NCBI RefSeq assembly: GCF_003315515.1
Contig: NZ_QNRY01000003.1
Coordinates: 62,001-126,000, forward strand
DNA from: Brenneria salicis ATCC 15712 = DSM 30166
GTDB taxonomy: Bacteria; Pseudomonadota; Gammaproteobacteria; Enterobacterales; Enterobacteriaceae
Direction of reading: 5' to 3'
DNA: 64,000 nucleotides
Shown: piece after piece, positions 29,526 to 40,401 of the stretch
Position numbering within the stretch: position 1 is the stretch's first letter
Layout of the letters: the number at the start of each line of letters is the position of its first letter
Translations under genes and position numbers: made by a program
The notes under the pieces: model-generated
The model's input: only the letters and a program-made list of their open reading frames with translations
Told to the model about the DNA's origin: nothing
The model's database searches: none

Positions 29526-30213
29526 GCCGTAAAGCATGACGTCTTTTCACTTCCATCGTTGAAAGACGCTATCAGAATGTGACCATGATTCGGGCAACAT
29601 GGATATCGCCCGGATGCATGGCGACGGATTGCTGATACGTGTACACCAGCACGTTATCCCGATTTTTCATCGTTATTCTCGCTAGATGGATAAGTCCATA
29701 GATATCGGTGAGTGATCTTTTATTTTTTATAAAACAACGGTTCCTTTTTTTTAATTGCCTGTCTCAAAAATTAACCTCCTACCTCATGTTAACCCTGCTA
29801 ATTTTTTTAATAACTAAATTGAAAAAAATGTGTGCTGGATCAAAAAATAACCCTATTAACCCTATGGGAGAACGGGCATTCCTTGCGGAAATGATATAGT
29901 GACTTTCGCAAACTTGTATTGCGTTACAAGTCGCAAATTGTTAACAAACCGTCCGACTGACTCGATTTAGCGCAACATAAGGACATAAAATGTTAACGAA
30001 ACTGCGTGCATGTAAAGTAATGTACTGTTATTTTTAGTAAGGTTGTAAAAAGGTTGCAAAATTAGGGGCTCAACCATATTGAACGCCGTTACCTGATACG
30101 TTTCCGTGCTTTCCTTATGGTTATTAATCCTTCCTTTTAATCGATGTGGCGTATTAACTGCCGGAAAAAGAGCAGATGTGTTACTCGCCACTTTTGATGA
30201 GTAAGCAAAGAGT
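29526..30213 (+). promoter_or_regulatory. nuo operon upstream region
   Basis: This 688-bp gene-free region precedes nuoA; the E. coli nuo operon likewise has a long complex promoter region responding to ArcA, FNR and nitrate regulators. Visible structure: four TTAACC-type motifs at 29771, 29789, 29847 and 29856; a TATAGT hexamer at 29895-29900; a perfect dyad CTTGTA-N6-TACAAG at 29913-29930; and TTGTTAACAA at 29938-29947. A 63-codon frame at 29708 has no recognisable features and is not called. Confidence 0.6.
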
Positions 30214-30654
30214 ATGTCAACTACTACAGAAGTCCTCGCCCATCATTGGGCGTTTGCACTATTTCTAATCGTTGCCGTGGGTCTGTGCGGTTTCATGCTG
30301 GCAGGGGGGTTCTTGCTGGGTGGGAGAGCAAGGGCCAGAGCTAAAAACACGCCTTATGAATCGGGTATTGATGCGGTGGGGTCAGCGCGGTTGCGCCTGT
30401 CCGCGAAATTTTATCTGGTTGCCATGTTTTTTGTGATCTTCGATGTTGAAGCCTTATATCTCTATGCTTGGGCCGTCTCTATCAAAGAGAGCGGCTGGAT
30501 TGGCTTTATCGAAGCAACCATTTTCATTTTGGTGCTGTTGGCGGGTTTGATTTATCTGGTACGTATCGGGGCGTTGGACTGGACCCCTGCGCGTTCCAAG
30601 CGACAAGTCGTTAAATCAGACATGATCAACATCTCCAACACTCATCCGCAGTAA
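30214..30654 (+). CDS. nuoA: NADH:quinone oxidoreductase subunit A
   Basis: NuoA is a three-helix membrane subunit at the junction of the quinone site and the proton channel of complex I. Helices are at about residues 12-38, 70-88 and 96-118. The conserved loop [23 protein letters not shown] lies between the first and second, with the acidic [15 protein letters not shown] following. The length is 146 aa. It is the first gene of the nuo operon, with nuoB starting 17 bp after its stop. Confidence 0.97.
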   Translation: MSTTTEVLAHHWAFALFLIVAVGLCGFMLAGGFLLGGRARARAKNTPYESGIDAVGSARLRLSAKFYLVAMFFVIFDVEALYLYAWAVSIKESGWIGFIEATIFILVLLAGLIYLVRIGALDWTPARSKRQVVKSDMINISNTHPQ

Positions 30655-30671
30655 CAGCGAGGCATTTTAAG

Positions 30672-31346
30672 ATGGACTATACGCTCACCCGCATAGAGCC
30701 GGACGGTGAGAATGACCGTTATCCCCTGCAACGACAGGAGACCGTTTCCGACCCTCTGGAGCAGCATGTTCACCGCAGTGTCTATATGGGCAAACTGGAA
30801 CATGCATTACACGATACCGTGAACTGGGGCCGTAAACATTCTCTATGGCCGTATAACTTCGGTCTTTCCTGTTGTTACGTTGAAATGGTGACGTCGTTTA
30901 CCGCTGTTCATGACGTTGCGCGTTTTGGTTCCGAAGTATTGCGCGCCTCACCGCGTCAGGCCGACTTTATGGTCGTGGCCGGCACCTGCTTCACCAAAAT
31001 GGCGCCGGTTATCCAGCGTTTGTATGAACAGATGCTGGAGCCTAAATGGGTGATATCCATGGGCGCCTGCGCCAACTCCGGCGGCATGTACGACATCTAT
31101 TCCGTTGTTCAGGGTGTTGATAAATTCCTGCCGGTTGATGTGTATATTCCGGGTTGCCCGCCGCGTCCTGAAGCTTATATGCAGGCTCTGCTGCTGTTAA
31201 AAAAGTCGATTGGTAAAGAACGCCGCCCTCTGTCATGGGTGGTGGGGGAGCAGGGCGTTTACCGGGCCAATATGCAATCCGAAAAGGAACGTAAACGCGG
31301 TGAGCGTATCGCAGTGACCAACCTGCGTTCGCCCGATGAGATTTGA
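30672..31346 (+). CDS. nuoB: NADH:quinone oxidoreductase subunit B
   Basis: NuoB carries the terminal [4Fe-4S] cluster N2 that reduces quinone. The unusual tandem cysteine pair is seen in [10 protein letters not shown], with the other ligands in [11 protein letters not shown] and [12 protein letters not shown]. The length is 224 aa (E. coli 220). It is peripheral, docked on NuoCD and the membrane arm. A hairpin-forming 95-bp spacer separates it from nuoCD. Confidence 0.97.
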   Translation: MDYTLTRIEPDGENDRYPLQRQETVSDPLEQHVHRSVYMGKLEHALHDTVNWGRKHSLWPYNFGLSCCYVEMVTSFTAVHDVARFGSEVLRASPRQADFMVVAGTCFTKMAPVIQRLYEQMLEPKWVISMGACANSGGMYDIYSVVQGVDKFLPVDVYIPGCPPRPEAYMQALLLLKKSIGKERRPLSWVVGEQGVYRANMQSEKERKRGERIAVTNLRSPDEI

Positions 31347-31358
31347 TCTGTAGATGAA

Positions 31359-31401
31359 TACGCTGGCTGCGTAATATCACGATAACAGTGTGCGGCCAGT
31401 A
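31359..31401 (+). other. stem-loop between nuoB and nuoCD
   Basis: TACGCTGGCTGC (31359-31370) and GCGGCCAGTA (31392-31401) pair with one bulge and one G-U across a 21-nt loop. There is no T-run, so it is more likely a processing or stability element than a terminator. Confidence 0.45.
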
Positions 31402-31441
31402 TCAAATACAGCAATAGCACATTTAATGTGGTGACCTATTT

Positions 31442-33241
31442 ATGACAGATTTAACGACGCACGATCTCGCTCTGCCAGCTTGGAAAACCCGCGATCACCT
31501 TGACGATCCGGTCATTGGCGAACTGTGTAACCGTTTTGGGCCCGATTCATTTACTGTACAGGCGACACGCACAGGCGTTCCTGTTGTGTGGGTTAAACGT
31601 GAGCAATTACTGGAAGTTGTGTCTTTTCTGAAAAAACAGCCGAAGCCATATGTCATGCTGTTTGATTTACACGGCATGGACGAACGTCTGCGCACCCATC
31701 GTGAAGGTTTGCCGGTCGCTGATTTTTCTGTTTTTTACCACTTGATTTCCATCGAACGTAACCGCGACATCATGCTGAAAGTCGCGCTGGTCGAAAGCGA
31801 CATGCACTTGCCGACCATGACTAATCTGTTCCCCAATGCCAACTGGTATGAGCGGGAAACCTGGGAAATGTTCGGAATGACCTTTGACGGTCATCCCCAT
31901 CTGACGCGCATCATGATGCCGCATACCTGGGAAGGTCATCCGCTGCGTAAAGATTATCCGGCGCGCGCCACCGAATTCGATCCTTTCGTGCTGACCAAGC
32001 AGAAAGAGGATTTGGAAATGGAATCGCTGACCTTTAAACCTGAAGACTGGGGGATGAAACGGGGCACCGAAAACGAGGACTTCATGTTCCTCAATATGGG
32101 ACCGAACCATCCCTCGTCGCACGGCGCTTTCCGCCTTATCCTGCAATTGGATGGCGAAGAGGTGCTCGATTGCGTTCCCGATGTGGGTTATCACCATCGT
32201 GGCGCGGAAAAAATGGGCGAGCGTCAGTCCTGGCACAGCTACATACCTTATACCGACCGCATTGAGTATCTGGGTGGCTGCGTCAATGAGATGCCTTACG
32301 TCCTGGCGGTAGAAAAACTGGCCGGCATTGAAGTGCCGGATCGCGTTAAAACGATCCGCGTCATGTTGTCCGAACTCTTCCGTATCAATAGTCATCTGCT
32401 CTACATCAGTACTTTTATTCAGGACGTCGGTGCGATGACGCCGGTGTTTTTTGCCTTTACCGACCGCCAGAAAATCTACGATCTGGTTGAAGCGATTACC
32501 GGTTTTCGTATGCACCCGGCGTGGTTCCGCATCGGCGGGGTGGCGCATGATCTGCCGCGTGGCTGGGAGCGTCTGCTGCGTGAGTTCCTCGACTGGATGC
32601 CCGCTCGTCTTAATACCTATGTCAAAGCCGCCTTGCAGAACACCATTCTGAAAGGCCGTACTCAGGGCGTTGCCGCCTACAATGCGAAAGAAGCATTGGA
32701 GTGGGGCGTTACCGGCGCGGGGCTGCGCGCCACTGGTATTGATTTTGACATCCGTAAGCGCCGTCCGTATTCCGGCTACGAAAACTATGACTTTGAAGTG
32801 CCGGTCGGCAATGGGATCAGTGACTGCTACAGCCGTGTGATGCTCAAAGTCGAAGAACTGCGTCAGAGTCTGCGCATTCTGGAACAATGTCTGAATAACA
32901 TGCCGGAAGGCCCGTTCAAGGCGGATCATCCGCTGACCACGCCGCCGCCGAAAGAGCGCACCTTGCAGCACATTGATACCCTGATTAACCACTTCCTCCA
33001 GGTTTCGTGGGGGCCGGTGATGCCTGCCAATGAATCATTCCAAATGATTGAGGCAACCAAAGGCATCAATAGCTACTACCTGACCAGTGACGGCGGCACC
33101 ATGAGCTACCGTACCCGTATTCGCACGCCGAGTTACGCGCATCTGCAACAGATTCCCTCTGTCATCCGTGGATGTCTGGTATCCGACTTGATCGTTTACC
33201 TCGGCAGTATTGATTTTGTCATGTCAGATGTGGACCGCTAA
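31442..33241 (+). CDS. nuoC: NADH:quinone oxidoreductase fused subunit C/D
   Basis: This 599-residue protein is the enterobacterial fusion of the 30-kDa (NuoC, about 1-190) and 49-kDa (NuoD, about 205-599) complex I subunits. The C part shows [24 protein letters not shown] and HPLRKDYPA. The D part shows [21 protein letters not shown], the quinone-site region, and HRGAEKMGE. The fusion is normal for this order. The NuoD part forms the quinone cavity with NuoB. nuoE starts two bases after its stop. Confidence 0.97.
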   Translation: MTDLTTHDLALPAWKTRDHLDDPVIGELCNRFGPDSFTVQATRTGVPVVWVKREQLLEVVSFLKKQPKPYVMLFDLHGMDERLRTHREGLPVADFSVFYHLISIERNRDIMLKVALVESDMHLPTMTNLFPNANWYERETWEMFGMTFDGHPHLTRIMMPHTWEGHPLRKDYPARATEFDPFVLTKQKEDLEMESLTFKPEDWGMKRGTENEDFMFLNMGPNHPSSHGAFRLILQLDGEEVLDCVPDVGYHHRGAEKMGERQSWHSYIPYTDRIEYLGGCVNEMPYVLAVEKLAGIEVPDRVKTIRVMLSELFRINSHLLYISTFIQDVGAMTPVFFAFTDRQKIYDLVEAITGFRMHPAWFRIGGVAHDLPRGWERLLREFLDWMPARLNTYVKAALQNTILKGRTQGVAAYNAKEALEWGVTGAGLRATGIDFDIRKRRPYSGYENYDFEVPVGNGISDCYSRVMLKVEELRQSLRILEQCLNNMPEGPFKADHPLTTPPPKERTLQHIDTLINHFLQVSWGPVMPANESFQMIEATKGINSYYLTSDGGTMSYRTRIRTPSYAHLQQIPSVIRGCLVSDLIVYLGSIDFVMSDVDR

Positions 33242-33243
33242 TT

Positions 33244-33792
33244 ATGCATGATCATAACAACAAGCACGATCATATCGACGCTCAGGGGCAACCCGCCGCC
33301 GATTCGCTGACGAAAGAAGACGTTTTTGTGTTGAGCGACGCTGAGCGTGACGCGATTGAACACGAAAAACACCATTATGAAGATGCCCGCGCGGCCTCCA
33401 TCGAAGCGCTGAAGATCGTTCAGAAGCAGCGTGGTTGGGTGCCGGATGGCGCCATCCATGCCATTGCCGATGTACTGGGCATTCCCGCCAGCGATGTTGA
33501 AGGTGTGGCGACATTCTATAGCCAGATTTTCCGTCAACCGGTCGGGCGTCACATTATTCGCTATTGCGACAGCGTGGTGTGCCATATCAATGGCTACCAG
33601 GGCGTTCAGGCCGCATTGGAGCGCAAGCTCAGCATCAAGCCGGGCCAGACGACTTTTGACGGACGTTTCACGTTACTGCCGACCTGCTGTCTGGGGAACT
33701 GCGACAAGGGGCCGTCAATGATGATTGACGAAGATACCCACAGCCAGGTGAAGCCTGAAGATATTGAATCGTTATTGGAGCAGTATCAATGA
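33244..33792 (+). CDS. nuoE: NADH:quinone oxidoreductase subunit E
   Basis: NuoE is the 24-kDa-type subunit of the NADH dehydrogenase module and binds [2Fe-2S] cluster N1a. Cluster ligands are in [14 protein letters not shown] and [11 protein letters not shown]. The length is 182 aa, with a His/Asp-rich N-terminal extension of about 16 residues compared with E. coli (166). The stop overlaps nuoF (ATGA), so translation is coupled. Confidence 0.96.
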   Translation: MHDHNNKHDHIDAQGQPAADSLTKEDVFVLSDAERDAIEHEKHHYEDARAASIEALKIVQKQRGWVPDGAIHAIADVLGIPASDVEGVATFYSQIFRQPVGRHIIRYCDSVVCHINGYQGVQAALERKLSIKPGQTTFDGRFTLLPTCCLGNCDKGPSMMIDEDTHSQVKPEDIESLLEQYQ

Positions 33793-35138
33793 GTAAAAAC
33801 ATTGTCCTGACTGCTGAGCAGCATCCTCTGACCTGGCGTTTGCGTGACGATAAACAGCCAGTATGGTTGGATGAATATCGCAGCAAAAACGGCTATGCCG
33901 GTGCGAAAAAAGTATTAGATGGTATGGCGCAGGATGAGGTGGTTTCTCTGGTTAAAGATGCCGGGCTGAAAGGGCGCGGCGGTGCGGGTTTTTCGACCGG
34001 GCTGAAATGGAGCCTGATGCCGAAAGACGAAAGCATGAATATCCGTTATCTGCTGTGCAACGCGGATGAAATGGAGCCGGGAACATATAAAGACCGCCTT
34101 TTGATGGAACAACTGCCGCACCTGTTGGTGGAAGGCATGCTGATTAGCGCGTTTGCGTTAAAAGCCTACCGCGGCTATATCTTCCTGCGCGGCGAGTATA
34201 TCGAGGCGGCGGTGAATCTACGCCGTGCGATTGAAGAGGCGAAAGATGCGGGGTTGCTGGGTAAAAATATTCTTGGCAGCGGATTTGATTTCGAGTTGTT
34301 CGTCCACACCGGCGCGGGGCGTTATATCTGCGGCGAAGAAACGGCGCTAATCAACTCGCTGGAAGGCCGCCGCGCCAATCCGCGTTCCAAACCGCCTTTC
34401 CCGGCCTCCGCCGGCGCCTGGGGCAAGCCGACCTGCGTAAACAACGTTGAAACGCTGTGTAATGTGCCGGCGATCATTGAACATGGCGCAGCTTGGTATC
34501 AGGGGTTGTCGGCGGGCAAGAGTAAAGATGCCGGCACCAAGCTGATGGGGTTTTCCGGCCGCGTCAAAAATCCCGGTTTATGGGAACTGCCATTCGGCAC
34601 GACCGCCCGTGAAATCCTGGAAGATTATGCCGGCGGGATGCGGGATGGGTTGACGCTCAAAGCCTGGCAGCCAGGTGGCGCGGGAACGGATTTTCTGACG
34701 GAAAGCCACCTCGATCTGCCAATGGATTTCGAGAACATCGCGAAAGCGGGCAGCCGCCTGGGGACGGCGTTGGCGATGGCGGTTGATCACGAAATCAACA
34801 TGGTGTCACTCACTCGTAATCTGGAAGAGTTTTTCGCACGCGAGTCCTGCGGCTGGTGTACGCCTTGCCGCGATGGTCTGCCGTGGAGCGTTAAGCTGCT
34901 GCGTGCGCTGGAGCGTGGGGAAGGGCAACCGGGCGACATCGAAACGCTGGAGCAGTTATGCCGTTTCCTCGGCCCCGGCAATACCTTCTGCGCCCATGCG
35001 CCGGGCGCGGTTGAGCCATTGCAAAGCGCCATTAAATATTTCCGGGAAGAATTTGAGGCGGGAATATCTCCGCATTATCTGGGTAACCTTAAAACGATTG
35101 GCGGGATCCAACCCAACTTGTTGAAAGCGCGTTGGTGA
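33789..35138 (+). CDS. nuoF: NADH:quinone oxidoreductase subunit F
   Basis: NuoF holds FMN, the NADH site and [4Fe-4S] cluster N3. The nucleotide/FMN-binding glycine motif [16 protein letters not shown] is at about residues 58-73. [14 protein letters not shown] follows, and the cluster ligands are in [12 protein letters not shown] plus the later Cys in GPGNTFC. The length is 449 aa. It overlaps nuoE by four bases and is followed by an unusually long spacer with a direct repeat before nuoG. Confidence 0.97.
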   Translation: MSKNIVLTAEQHPLTWRLRDDKQPVWLDEYRSKNGYAGAKKVLDGMAQDEVVSLVKDAGLKGRGGAGFSTGLKWSLMPKDESMNIRYLLCNADEMEPGTYKDRLLMEQLPHLLVEGMLISAFALKAYRGYIFLRGEYIEAAVNLRRAIEEAKDAGLLGKNILGSGFDFELFVHTGAGRYICGEETALINSLEGRRANPRSKPPFPASAGAWGKPTCVNNVETLCNVPAIIEHGAAWYQGLSAGKSKDAGTKLMGFSGRVKNPGLWELPFGTTAREILEDYAGGMRDGLTLKAWQPGGAGTDFLTESHLDLPMDFENIAKAGSRLGTALAMAVDHEINMVSLTRNLEEFFARESCGWCTPCRDGLPWSVKLLRALERGEGQPGDIETLEQLCRFLGPGNTFCAHAPGAVEPLQSAIKYFREEFEAGISPHYLGNLKTIGGIQPNLLKARW

Positions 35139-35144
35139 CAGGAC

Positions 35145-35171
35145 GCCTGATAAGTACTGGGCCTGATAAGT
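35145..35171. repeat. 11-bp direct repeat in the nuoF-nuoG spacer
   Basis: GCCTGATAAGT occurs at 35145-35155 and 35161-35171 with a 16-bp period. The 142-bp spacer also holds the hairpin GTGGC-N8-GCCAC at about 35200-35217. This spacer is longer than I recall for E. coli. Confidence 0.8.
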
Positions 35172-35280
35172 GTGAGATGCAATTAATGTATCCGCCGGGT
35201 GGCGCGAGCAGGCCACTCCGATAACAGAATTTTTGATTAGCGCCCGTGGCGACGCGGGCCATTATGGAAGCATGCTGACT

Positions 35281-38007
35281 ATGGCTACTATTCATGTAGA
35301 CGGCAAAGAGTATGAAGTAAACGGAGCGGACAATCTTCTTGAAGCCTGTCTGTCTCTGGGACTTGATATTCCTTACTTTTGCTGGCACCCGGCGCTGGGA
35401 AGCGTTGGTTCCTGCCGCCTTTGTGCGGTGAAGCAATATCAGAACGCGGAGGATACCCGAGGTCGACTGGTGATGTCATGTATGACACCCGCCACAGAGG
35501 GAACGTTTATTGCGATTGAAGACGAAGAAGCGCAGCTATTCCGTAAAACGATAGTTGAATTTCTGATGACCAATCACCCGCACGATTGCCCGGTGTGTGA
35601 GGAAGGCGGTAACTGTCATCTGCAAGATATGACGGTCATGACGGGACAGAACTTCCGTCGCTATCGTTTTACCAAACGTACTCACCGCAATCAGGATCTC
35701 GGCCCCTTCATTTCTCACGAAATGAATCGCTGTATCGCTTGTTATCGTTGCGTGCGTTATTACAAGGATTACGCGGACGGCAAAGATCTCGGCGTATACG
35801 GCGCGCATGATAATGTCTATTTCGGGCGTCCCGAAGACGGTACGTTGGAAAGCGAATTTTCCGGCAACCTGGTTGAAGTCTGTCCTACCGGCGTCTTTAC
35901 CGATAAGACGCATTCCGAGCGCTATAACCGTAAATGGGATATGCAGTTTGCGCCGAGCATCTGCCAACAGTGCAGCATCGGGTGCAACACCAGCCCCGGC
36001 GAGCGTTATGGCGAGTTACGGCGCATCGAAAACCGTTTCAACGGCAGCGTAAACCACTACTTCTTATGTGACCGCGGTCGTTTTGGCTATGGTTACGTTA
36101 ATCTGAAAGATCGTCCGCAACAGCCACTGCTGCGCCGCGGTGACGACTGGATTGCGCTGAATGCCGACCAAGCGCTGCAAAGCGCGGCTGATGCTCTGCG
36201 TCAGGCGAAGAAAACCATTGGCATCGGCTCACCCCGCGCCAGTGTGGAAAGCAACTTTGCGTTGCGCGAACTGGTGGGAGCGGAGAATTTCTATACCGGC
36301 ATCGCGCAGGATGAACAAAATCGTCTGCAACTGATGCTGAAGGTATTGCGCGAAAGCGGTGTGCGCACGCCTGCTCTGCGCGAGATAGAGAGTTACGATG
36401 CGGTTCTGGTTCTGGGCGAAGATTTAACCCAGACCGGCGCACGTATTGCGCTGGCCGTGCGTCAGGCGGTGAAAGGCAAGGCGCGTGAAATGGCGGCGGC
36501 GCAGAAAGTGGCTGACTGGCAAATCGCGGCCATCATGAATATCGGTCAGCATGCCAAGCATCCGTTGTTCATCACTAACGTGGATAGCACCCGTCTGGAT
36601 GATATTGCCGCCTGGAATTACCGTGCGCCTGTCGCCGATCAAGCGCGGCTGGGGTTCGCCATCGCCCATGCGCTGGACGACAATGCGCCGGGCGTGAGCG
36701 ATCTGGCATCCGATCTGGCGCAGAAGGCCGATATCATTGCGCAGGCGCTGGCCGGGGCGAAGAAACCGTTGATCATTTCAGGCACCAATTCCGGCAGTGA
36801 AGAGATGATCGCCGCTGCCGCCAATGTGGTGAAAGCGCTGAAAAATCGCGGTGCGGATGTCGGCATTACGTTTGTCGCTTCCGCCGCGAACAGCGTCGGT
36901 CTGTCGATGATTGGCGGCGGTTCGCTGGATGAGGCGCTTGCTCAATTGGAGAACGGTGAAGCCGACAGTGTGGTGGTGCTGGAGAACGATCTCTACCGTC
37001 ATGCGTCGGCGGCGCGCGTTGACGCCGCGCTGGAAAAAGCGACCAATCTGTTGGTGCTGGATCATCAACGTACCCCGATTATGGATAAAGCCAGCCTGAT
37101 TTTCTCATCAGCCAGTTTTGCTGAAAGCGATGGAACGCTGGTCAATCAGGAAGGGCGCGCTCAACGCTTCTTCCAGGTTTATGACCCCGCTTACTACAAC
37201 GATAACATCGTGATGCTGGGAAGCTGGCGTTGGCTGCATTCCCTGTTTATTACCTATAGCAGTCAGCAGGTTGACTGGACTGCGCTTGATCATGTGATTG
37301 ATGCCTGCGTTAGCGCGCTACCGCAACTGGCGGCGATCAAACAGGCCGCACCGGATGCGTCTTTCCGTATTCGTGGACAGAAACTGGCCCGTTCGCCGAA
37401 CCGCTCGAGCGGACGCACGGCGATGCGCGCCAATATCAGCGTGCATGAACCGCGTCAGCCGCAGGATACGGACACCATGTTTGCTTTCTCAATGGAAGGA
37501 AACAACAGTCCGACCGCACAACGTCAGCAAATTCCATTTGCCTGGGCGCCAGGCTGGAACTCGCCGCAGGCCTGGAACAAATTCCAGGACGAAGTGGGCG
37601 GACATCTGCGCCACGGCGATCCGGGGGTGCGTATTATCGAAGCCGGTGAAAGTTCGCTGGGGTACTTCGATACTATTCCGTCCGCGTTTGCCGCCGCGTC
37701 AGGTCAGTGGCGGGTTGCGCCCTATTACCACCTGTTCGGCAGTGATGAAATGTCACAGCGTTCGGCGGTGATCCAGCAGCGTATGCCGGAACCCTATGTG
37801 ATGGTTAACCCGTCCGATGCGGCGGCGCTCGGCGTCAATGCCGGCGCATTGGTGGAATTGACCTGCGAGGGGCAGACGTTGCGTTTACCGCTGCGTTTAA
37901 GTGCTGAACTGAGTCAGGGACAGGTTGGTTTACCGCTTGGATTGCCGGGTATCGCCCCGGTTCTGGTGGGCGCAACCGTTGAAAATCTGCGGGAGGCTGC
38001 GCAATGA
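35281..38007 (+). CDS. nuoG: NADH:quinone oxidoreductase subunit G
   Basis: NuoG is the largest hydrophilic subunit and carries clusters N1b, N3-linked N4, N5 and N7. The N-terminal ferredoxin domain has [17 protein letters not shown]. The H/C motif [14 protein letters not shown] and [14 protein letters not shown] follow, and the extra N7 ligands are in CQQCSIGC. The molybdopterin-oxidoreductase-like remainder binds no molybdenum. The frame is open to 35233; ATG 35281 gives [13 protein letters not shown] as in E. coli (908 aa). ATG 35272 is an alternative, only two bases from the GGAAG. Confidence 0.96.
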   Translation: MATIHVDGKEYEVNGADNLLEACLSLGLDIPYFCWHPALGSVGSCRLCAVKQYQNAEDTRGRLVMSCMTPATEGTFIAIEDEEAQLFRKTIVEFLMTNHPHDCPVCEEGGNCHLQDMTVMTGQNFRRYRFTKRTHRNQDLGPFISHEMNRCIACYRCVRYYKDYADGKDLGVYGAHDNVYFGRPEDGTLESEFSGNLVEVCPTGVFTDKTHSERYNRKWDMQFAPSICQQCSIGCNTSPGERYGELRRIENRFNGSVNHYFLCDRGRFGYGYVNLKDRPQQPLLRRGDDWIALNADQALQSAADALRQAKKTIGIGSPRASVESNFALRELVGAENFYTGIAQDEQNRLQLMLKVLRESGVRTPALREIESYDAVLVLGEDLTQTGARIALAVRQAVKGKAREMAAAQKVADWQIAAIMNIGQHAKHPLFITNVDSTRLDDIAAWNYRAPVADQARLGFAIAHALDDNAPGVSDLASDLAQKADIIAQALAGAKKPLIISGTNSGSEEMIAAAANVVKALKNRGADVGITFVASAANSVGLSMIGGGSLDEALAQLENGEADSVVVLENDLYRHASAARVDAALEKATNLLVLDHQRTPIMDKASLIFSSASFAESDGTLVNQEGRAQRFFQVYDPAYYNDNIVMLGSWRWLHSLFITYSSQQVDWTALDHVIDACVSALPQLAAIKQAAPDASFRIRGQKLARSPNRSSGRTAMRANISVHEPRQPQDTDTMFAFSMEGNNSPTAQRQQIPFAWAPGWNSPQAWNKFQDEVGGHLRHGDPGVRIIEAGESSLGYFDTIPSAFAAASGQWRVAPYYHLFGSDEMSQRSAVIQQRMPEPYVMVNPSDAAALGVNAGALVELTCEGQTLRLPLRLSAELSQGQVGLPLGLPGIAPVLVGATVENLREAAQ

Positions 38008-38978
38008 GTTGGTTTACACCGGAAATTATCGAGATTCTGAGTTCAGTTGGGAAATCGATCGTCATCCTGTTGGTCGTCGTGACCTGCGGGGCATTTATGA
38101 GTATGGGCGAACGTAAGTTGCTGGGGCTGTTTCAGGGGCGCTACGGGCCGAACCGGGTAGGTTGGGGAGGTTCGTTGCAGCTTGTCGCCGATATGATCAA
38201 AATGTTCTTCAAAGAAGACTGGGTGCCGAAGTTTACTGACAAAGTCATCTTCACTCTGGCGCCAATGATCGCGTTTACCTCATTGTTGCTGGCTTTCGCC
38301 ATTGTTCCGGTCAGCCCCACCTGGGGCGTTTCCGACCTGAACATCGGACTGTTGTTTTTCCTGATGATGGCGGGGTTGGCGGTTTATGCGGTGCTGTTCG
38401 CCGGCTGGTCAAGCAACAACAAATACTCATTGCTGGGGGCCGTCCGTGCGTCGGCGCAAACCTTAAGTTATGAAGTGTTCCTTGGCTTATCCCTGATGGG
38501 GGTGGTGGCGCAGGCCGGTTCATTCAATATGCGCGATATTGTGGATTCGCAGGCGCATTTGTGGAATGTGATCCCGCAATTCTTCGGCTTCATTACGTTT
38601 GCTATCGCCGGTGTCGCGGTATGTCACCGCCATCCGTTTGACCAGCCGGAAGCAGAGCAGGAACTGGCTGATGGTTATCACATTGAATATTCCGGCATGA
38701 AGTTCGGTTTGTTCTTTGTCGGCGAATATATCGGTATCGTGACGGTTTCCGCGCTGATTGTAACCCTGTTCTTCGGCGGCTGGCATGGTCCGTTGTTGCC
38801 GCCATTTATCTGGTTCGCACTGAAAACGGCCTTCTTCATGATGATGTTCATTCTGATCCGTGCCGCGTTGCCCCGTCCGCGTTATGACCAGGTGATGGCT
38901 TTCGGCTGGAAAGTCTGTCTGCCGATAACGCTGCTGAACCTGCTGGCGACTGCCGCCGTCATTTTGTACAACGCTTGA
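38004..38978 (+). CDS. nuoH: NADH:quinone oxidoreductase subunit H
   Basis: NuoH is the eight-helix membrane subunit forming the entry to the quinone cavity. Conserved loops seen are [33 protein letters not shown] and the acidic [30 protein letters not shown]. The length is 324 aa. The start overlaps the nuoG stop by four bases. nuoI follows after 17 bp. Confidence 0.97.
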   Translation: MSWFTPEIIEILSSVGKSIVILLVVVTCGAFMSMGERKLLGLFQGRYGPNRVGWGGSLQLVADMIKMFFKEDWVPKFTDKVIFTLAPMIAFTSLLLAFAIVPVSPTWGVSDLNIGLLFFLMMAGLAVYAVLFAGWSSNNKYSLLGAVRASAQTLSYEVFLGLSLMGVVAQAGSFNMRDIVDSQAHLWNVIPQFFGFITFAIAGVAVCHRHPFDQPEAEQELADGYHIEYSGMKFGLFFVGEYIGIVTVSALIVTLFFGGWHGPLLPPFIWFALKTAFFMMMFILIRAALPRPRYDQVMAFGWKVCLPITLLNLLATAAVILYNA

Positions 38979-38995
38979 GAAGGGGTGAATAAACC

Positions 38996-39538
38996 ATGAC
39001 ATTAAAAGATTTAGTGGTTGGTTTCGGCACCCAGGTACGCAGTATCTGTATGGTGGGATCAAACGCTTTTAAAAAGCGTGAAACCAAAATGTATCCTGAG
39101 GAGCCGGTGAATCCGCCGCCACGCTATCGTGGGCGGATCGTACTGACGCGCGATCCCGATGGTGAAGAGCGCTGTGTGGCTTGCAACTTGTGTGCGGTAG
39201 CCTGTCCGGTCGGCTGCATCTCGTTACAGAAAGCCGAAACCAAAGATGGCCGCTGGTATCCCGAGTTTTTCCGTATCAACTTCTCGCGTTGTATCTTCTG
39301 CGGATTCTGTGAGGAAGCCTGCCCGACCACCGCTATTCAGCTAACGCCGGATTTTGAGATGGGCGATTACAAACGTCAGGATCTAGTTTATGAAAAAGAA
39401 GATCTGCTGATATCGGGGCCGGGTAAATATCCAGAATACAACTTTTACCGGATGGCGGGCATGGCCATTGATGGGAAAGATAAAGGCGAAGCCGAAAACG
39501 AAGCCAAACCCATTGATGTCAAAGGTCTGTTGCCCTAA
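38996..39538 (+). CDS. nuoI: NADH:quinone oxidoreductase subunit I
   Basis: NuoI carries the two [4Fe-4S] clusters N6a and N6b that link NuoG to NuoB. Two classic ferredoxin motifs are visible, [15 protein letters not shown] and [15 protein letters not shown]. An N-terminal amphipathic helix anchors it to the membrane arm. The length is 180 aa, as in E. coli. nuoJ starts nine bases after the stop, preceded by AAGGAGCT. Confidence 0.97.
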   Translation: MTLKDLVVGFGTQVRSICMVGSNAFKKRETKMYPEEPVNPPPRYRGRIVLTRDPDGEERCVACNLCAVACPVGCISLQKAETKDGRWYPEFFRINFSRCIFCGFCEEACPTTAIQLTPDFEMGDYKRQDLVYEKEDLLISGPGKYPEYNFYRMAGMAIDGKDKGEAENEAKPIDVKGLLP

Positions 39539-39547
39539 GGAGCTAGC

Positions 39548-40102
39548 ATGGAATTCGCTTTTTATATTACGGGTCTGGTGGCGGTACTGGCGACATTGCG
39601 CGTCATTACCCACACTAATCCGGTGCATGCGCTGTTATATCTGATTGTTTCCCTGTTGGCTGTCGCGGGCGTATTTTTCTCGCTGGGCGCCTACTTTGCC
39701 GGCGCGCTGGAAATCATCGTTTACGCGGGCGCCATTATGGTGCTGTTCGTCTTCGTGGTCATGATGCTCAACCTCGGTAACACCGTGGAGGATCAGGAGC
39801 GCGTTTGGCTGAAACCGGGCGTCTGGATTGGTCCCGGACTGCTGTCGCTGGTTTTACTGATCGTGGTGGTGAAGGCGATACTCAGCCTGAGCGATCAGGG
39901 CATCACCGGTGAAATGGTGGATGCGAAAACGGTAGGCATCAGTCTGTTCGGGCCTTATGTCTTAGCGGTTGAGCTTGCCTCGATGCTGTTGCTGTCAGGA
40001 TTGGTCGTCGCTTTCCATATTGGTCGTGAAGACAAACGCGGCGAGGTCATCAGTAATGAGAACCAGGATGTTGATAAGAAAATAGCGGGGGAACGCGCAT
40101 GA
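39548..40102 (+). CDS. nuoJ: NADH:quinone oxidoreductase subunit J
   Basis: NuoJ is a five-helix membrane subunit; its third helix contains a pi-bulge important in coupling. The conserved segment [26 protein letters not shown] is at about residues 53-78. The length is 184 aa, with a charged C-terminal tail. The stop overlaps nuoK by four bases. Confidence 0.96.
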   Translation: MEFAFYITGLVAVLATLRVITHTNPVHALLYLIVSLLAVAGVFFSLGAYFAGALEIIVYAGAIMVLFVFVVMMLNLGNTVEDQERVWLKPGVWIGPGLLSLVLLIVVVKAILSLSDQGITGEMVDAKTVGISLFGPYVLAVELASMLLLSGLVVAFHIGREDKRGEVISNENQDVDKKIAGERA

Positions 40103-40401
40103 TTCCGTTAGAGCATGGCTTGATTTTAGCCGCCACGCTGTTTGTGTTAGGGCTAACCGGGCTGATAATTCGCCGTAACTTGCTGTTTATGCTAATTAGT
40201 CTTGAAATCATGATCAATGCCGCAGCGTTGGCGTTTGTGGTGGCGGGGAGTTATTGGCAGCAGCCGGACGGTCAGGTGATGTACATTCTGGCGATTACGC
40301 TGGCGGCTGCCGAAGCAAGTATTGGTCTGGCGTTGCTGCTACAGCTGTATCGTCGCCGTCAAACCCTGAATATTGATACAGTCAGTGAGATGCGCGGATG
40401 A
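40099..40401 (+). CDS. nuoK: NADH:quinone oxidoreductase subunit K
   Basis: NuoK is a three-helix subunit with two membrane glutamates used in proton transfer, seen in [13 protein letters not shown] (about 33-45) and [17 protein letters not shown] (about 70-86). It is exactly 100 aa, as in E. coli. It overlaps both nuoJ and nuoL by four bases, showing tight translational coupling. Confidence 0.97.
   Translation: MIPLEHGLILAATLFVLGLTGLIIRRNLLFMLISLEIMINAAALAFVVAGSYWQQPDGQVMYILAITLAAAEASIGLALLLQLYRRRQTLNIDTVSEMRG

Noticed and set aside
29708-29899. 63-codon plus-strand frame in the lrhA-nuoA spacer, partly hydrophobic
   Set aside because: No ribosome binding site, AT-driven composition, no family features, and it overlaps likely nuo promoter elements.
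31667-32992. 441-codon minus-strand frame opposite nuoCD
   Set aside because: It is the antisense shadow of a highly conserved gene. The translation is His/Gln/Arg-rich with no recognisable domain.
31442-33241. Apparent fusion of nuoC and nuoD
   Set aside because: This fusion is the normal state in enterobacteria, not a novelty.
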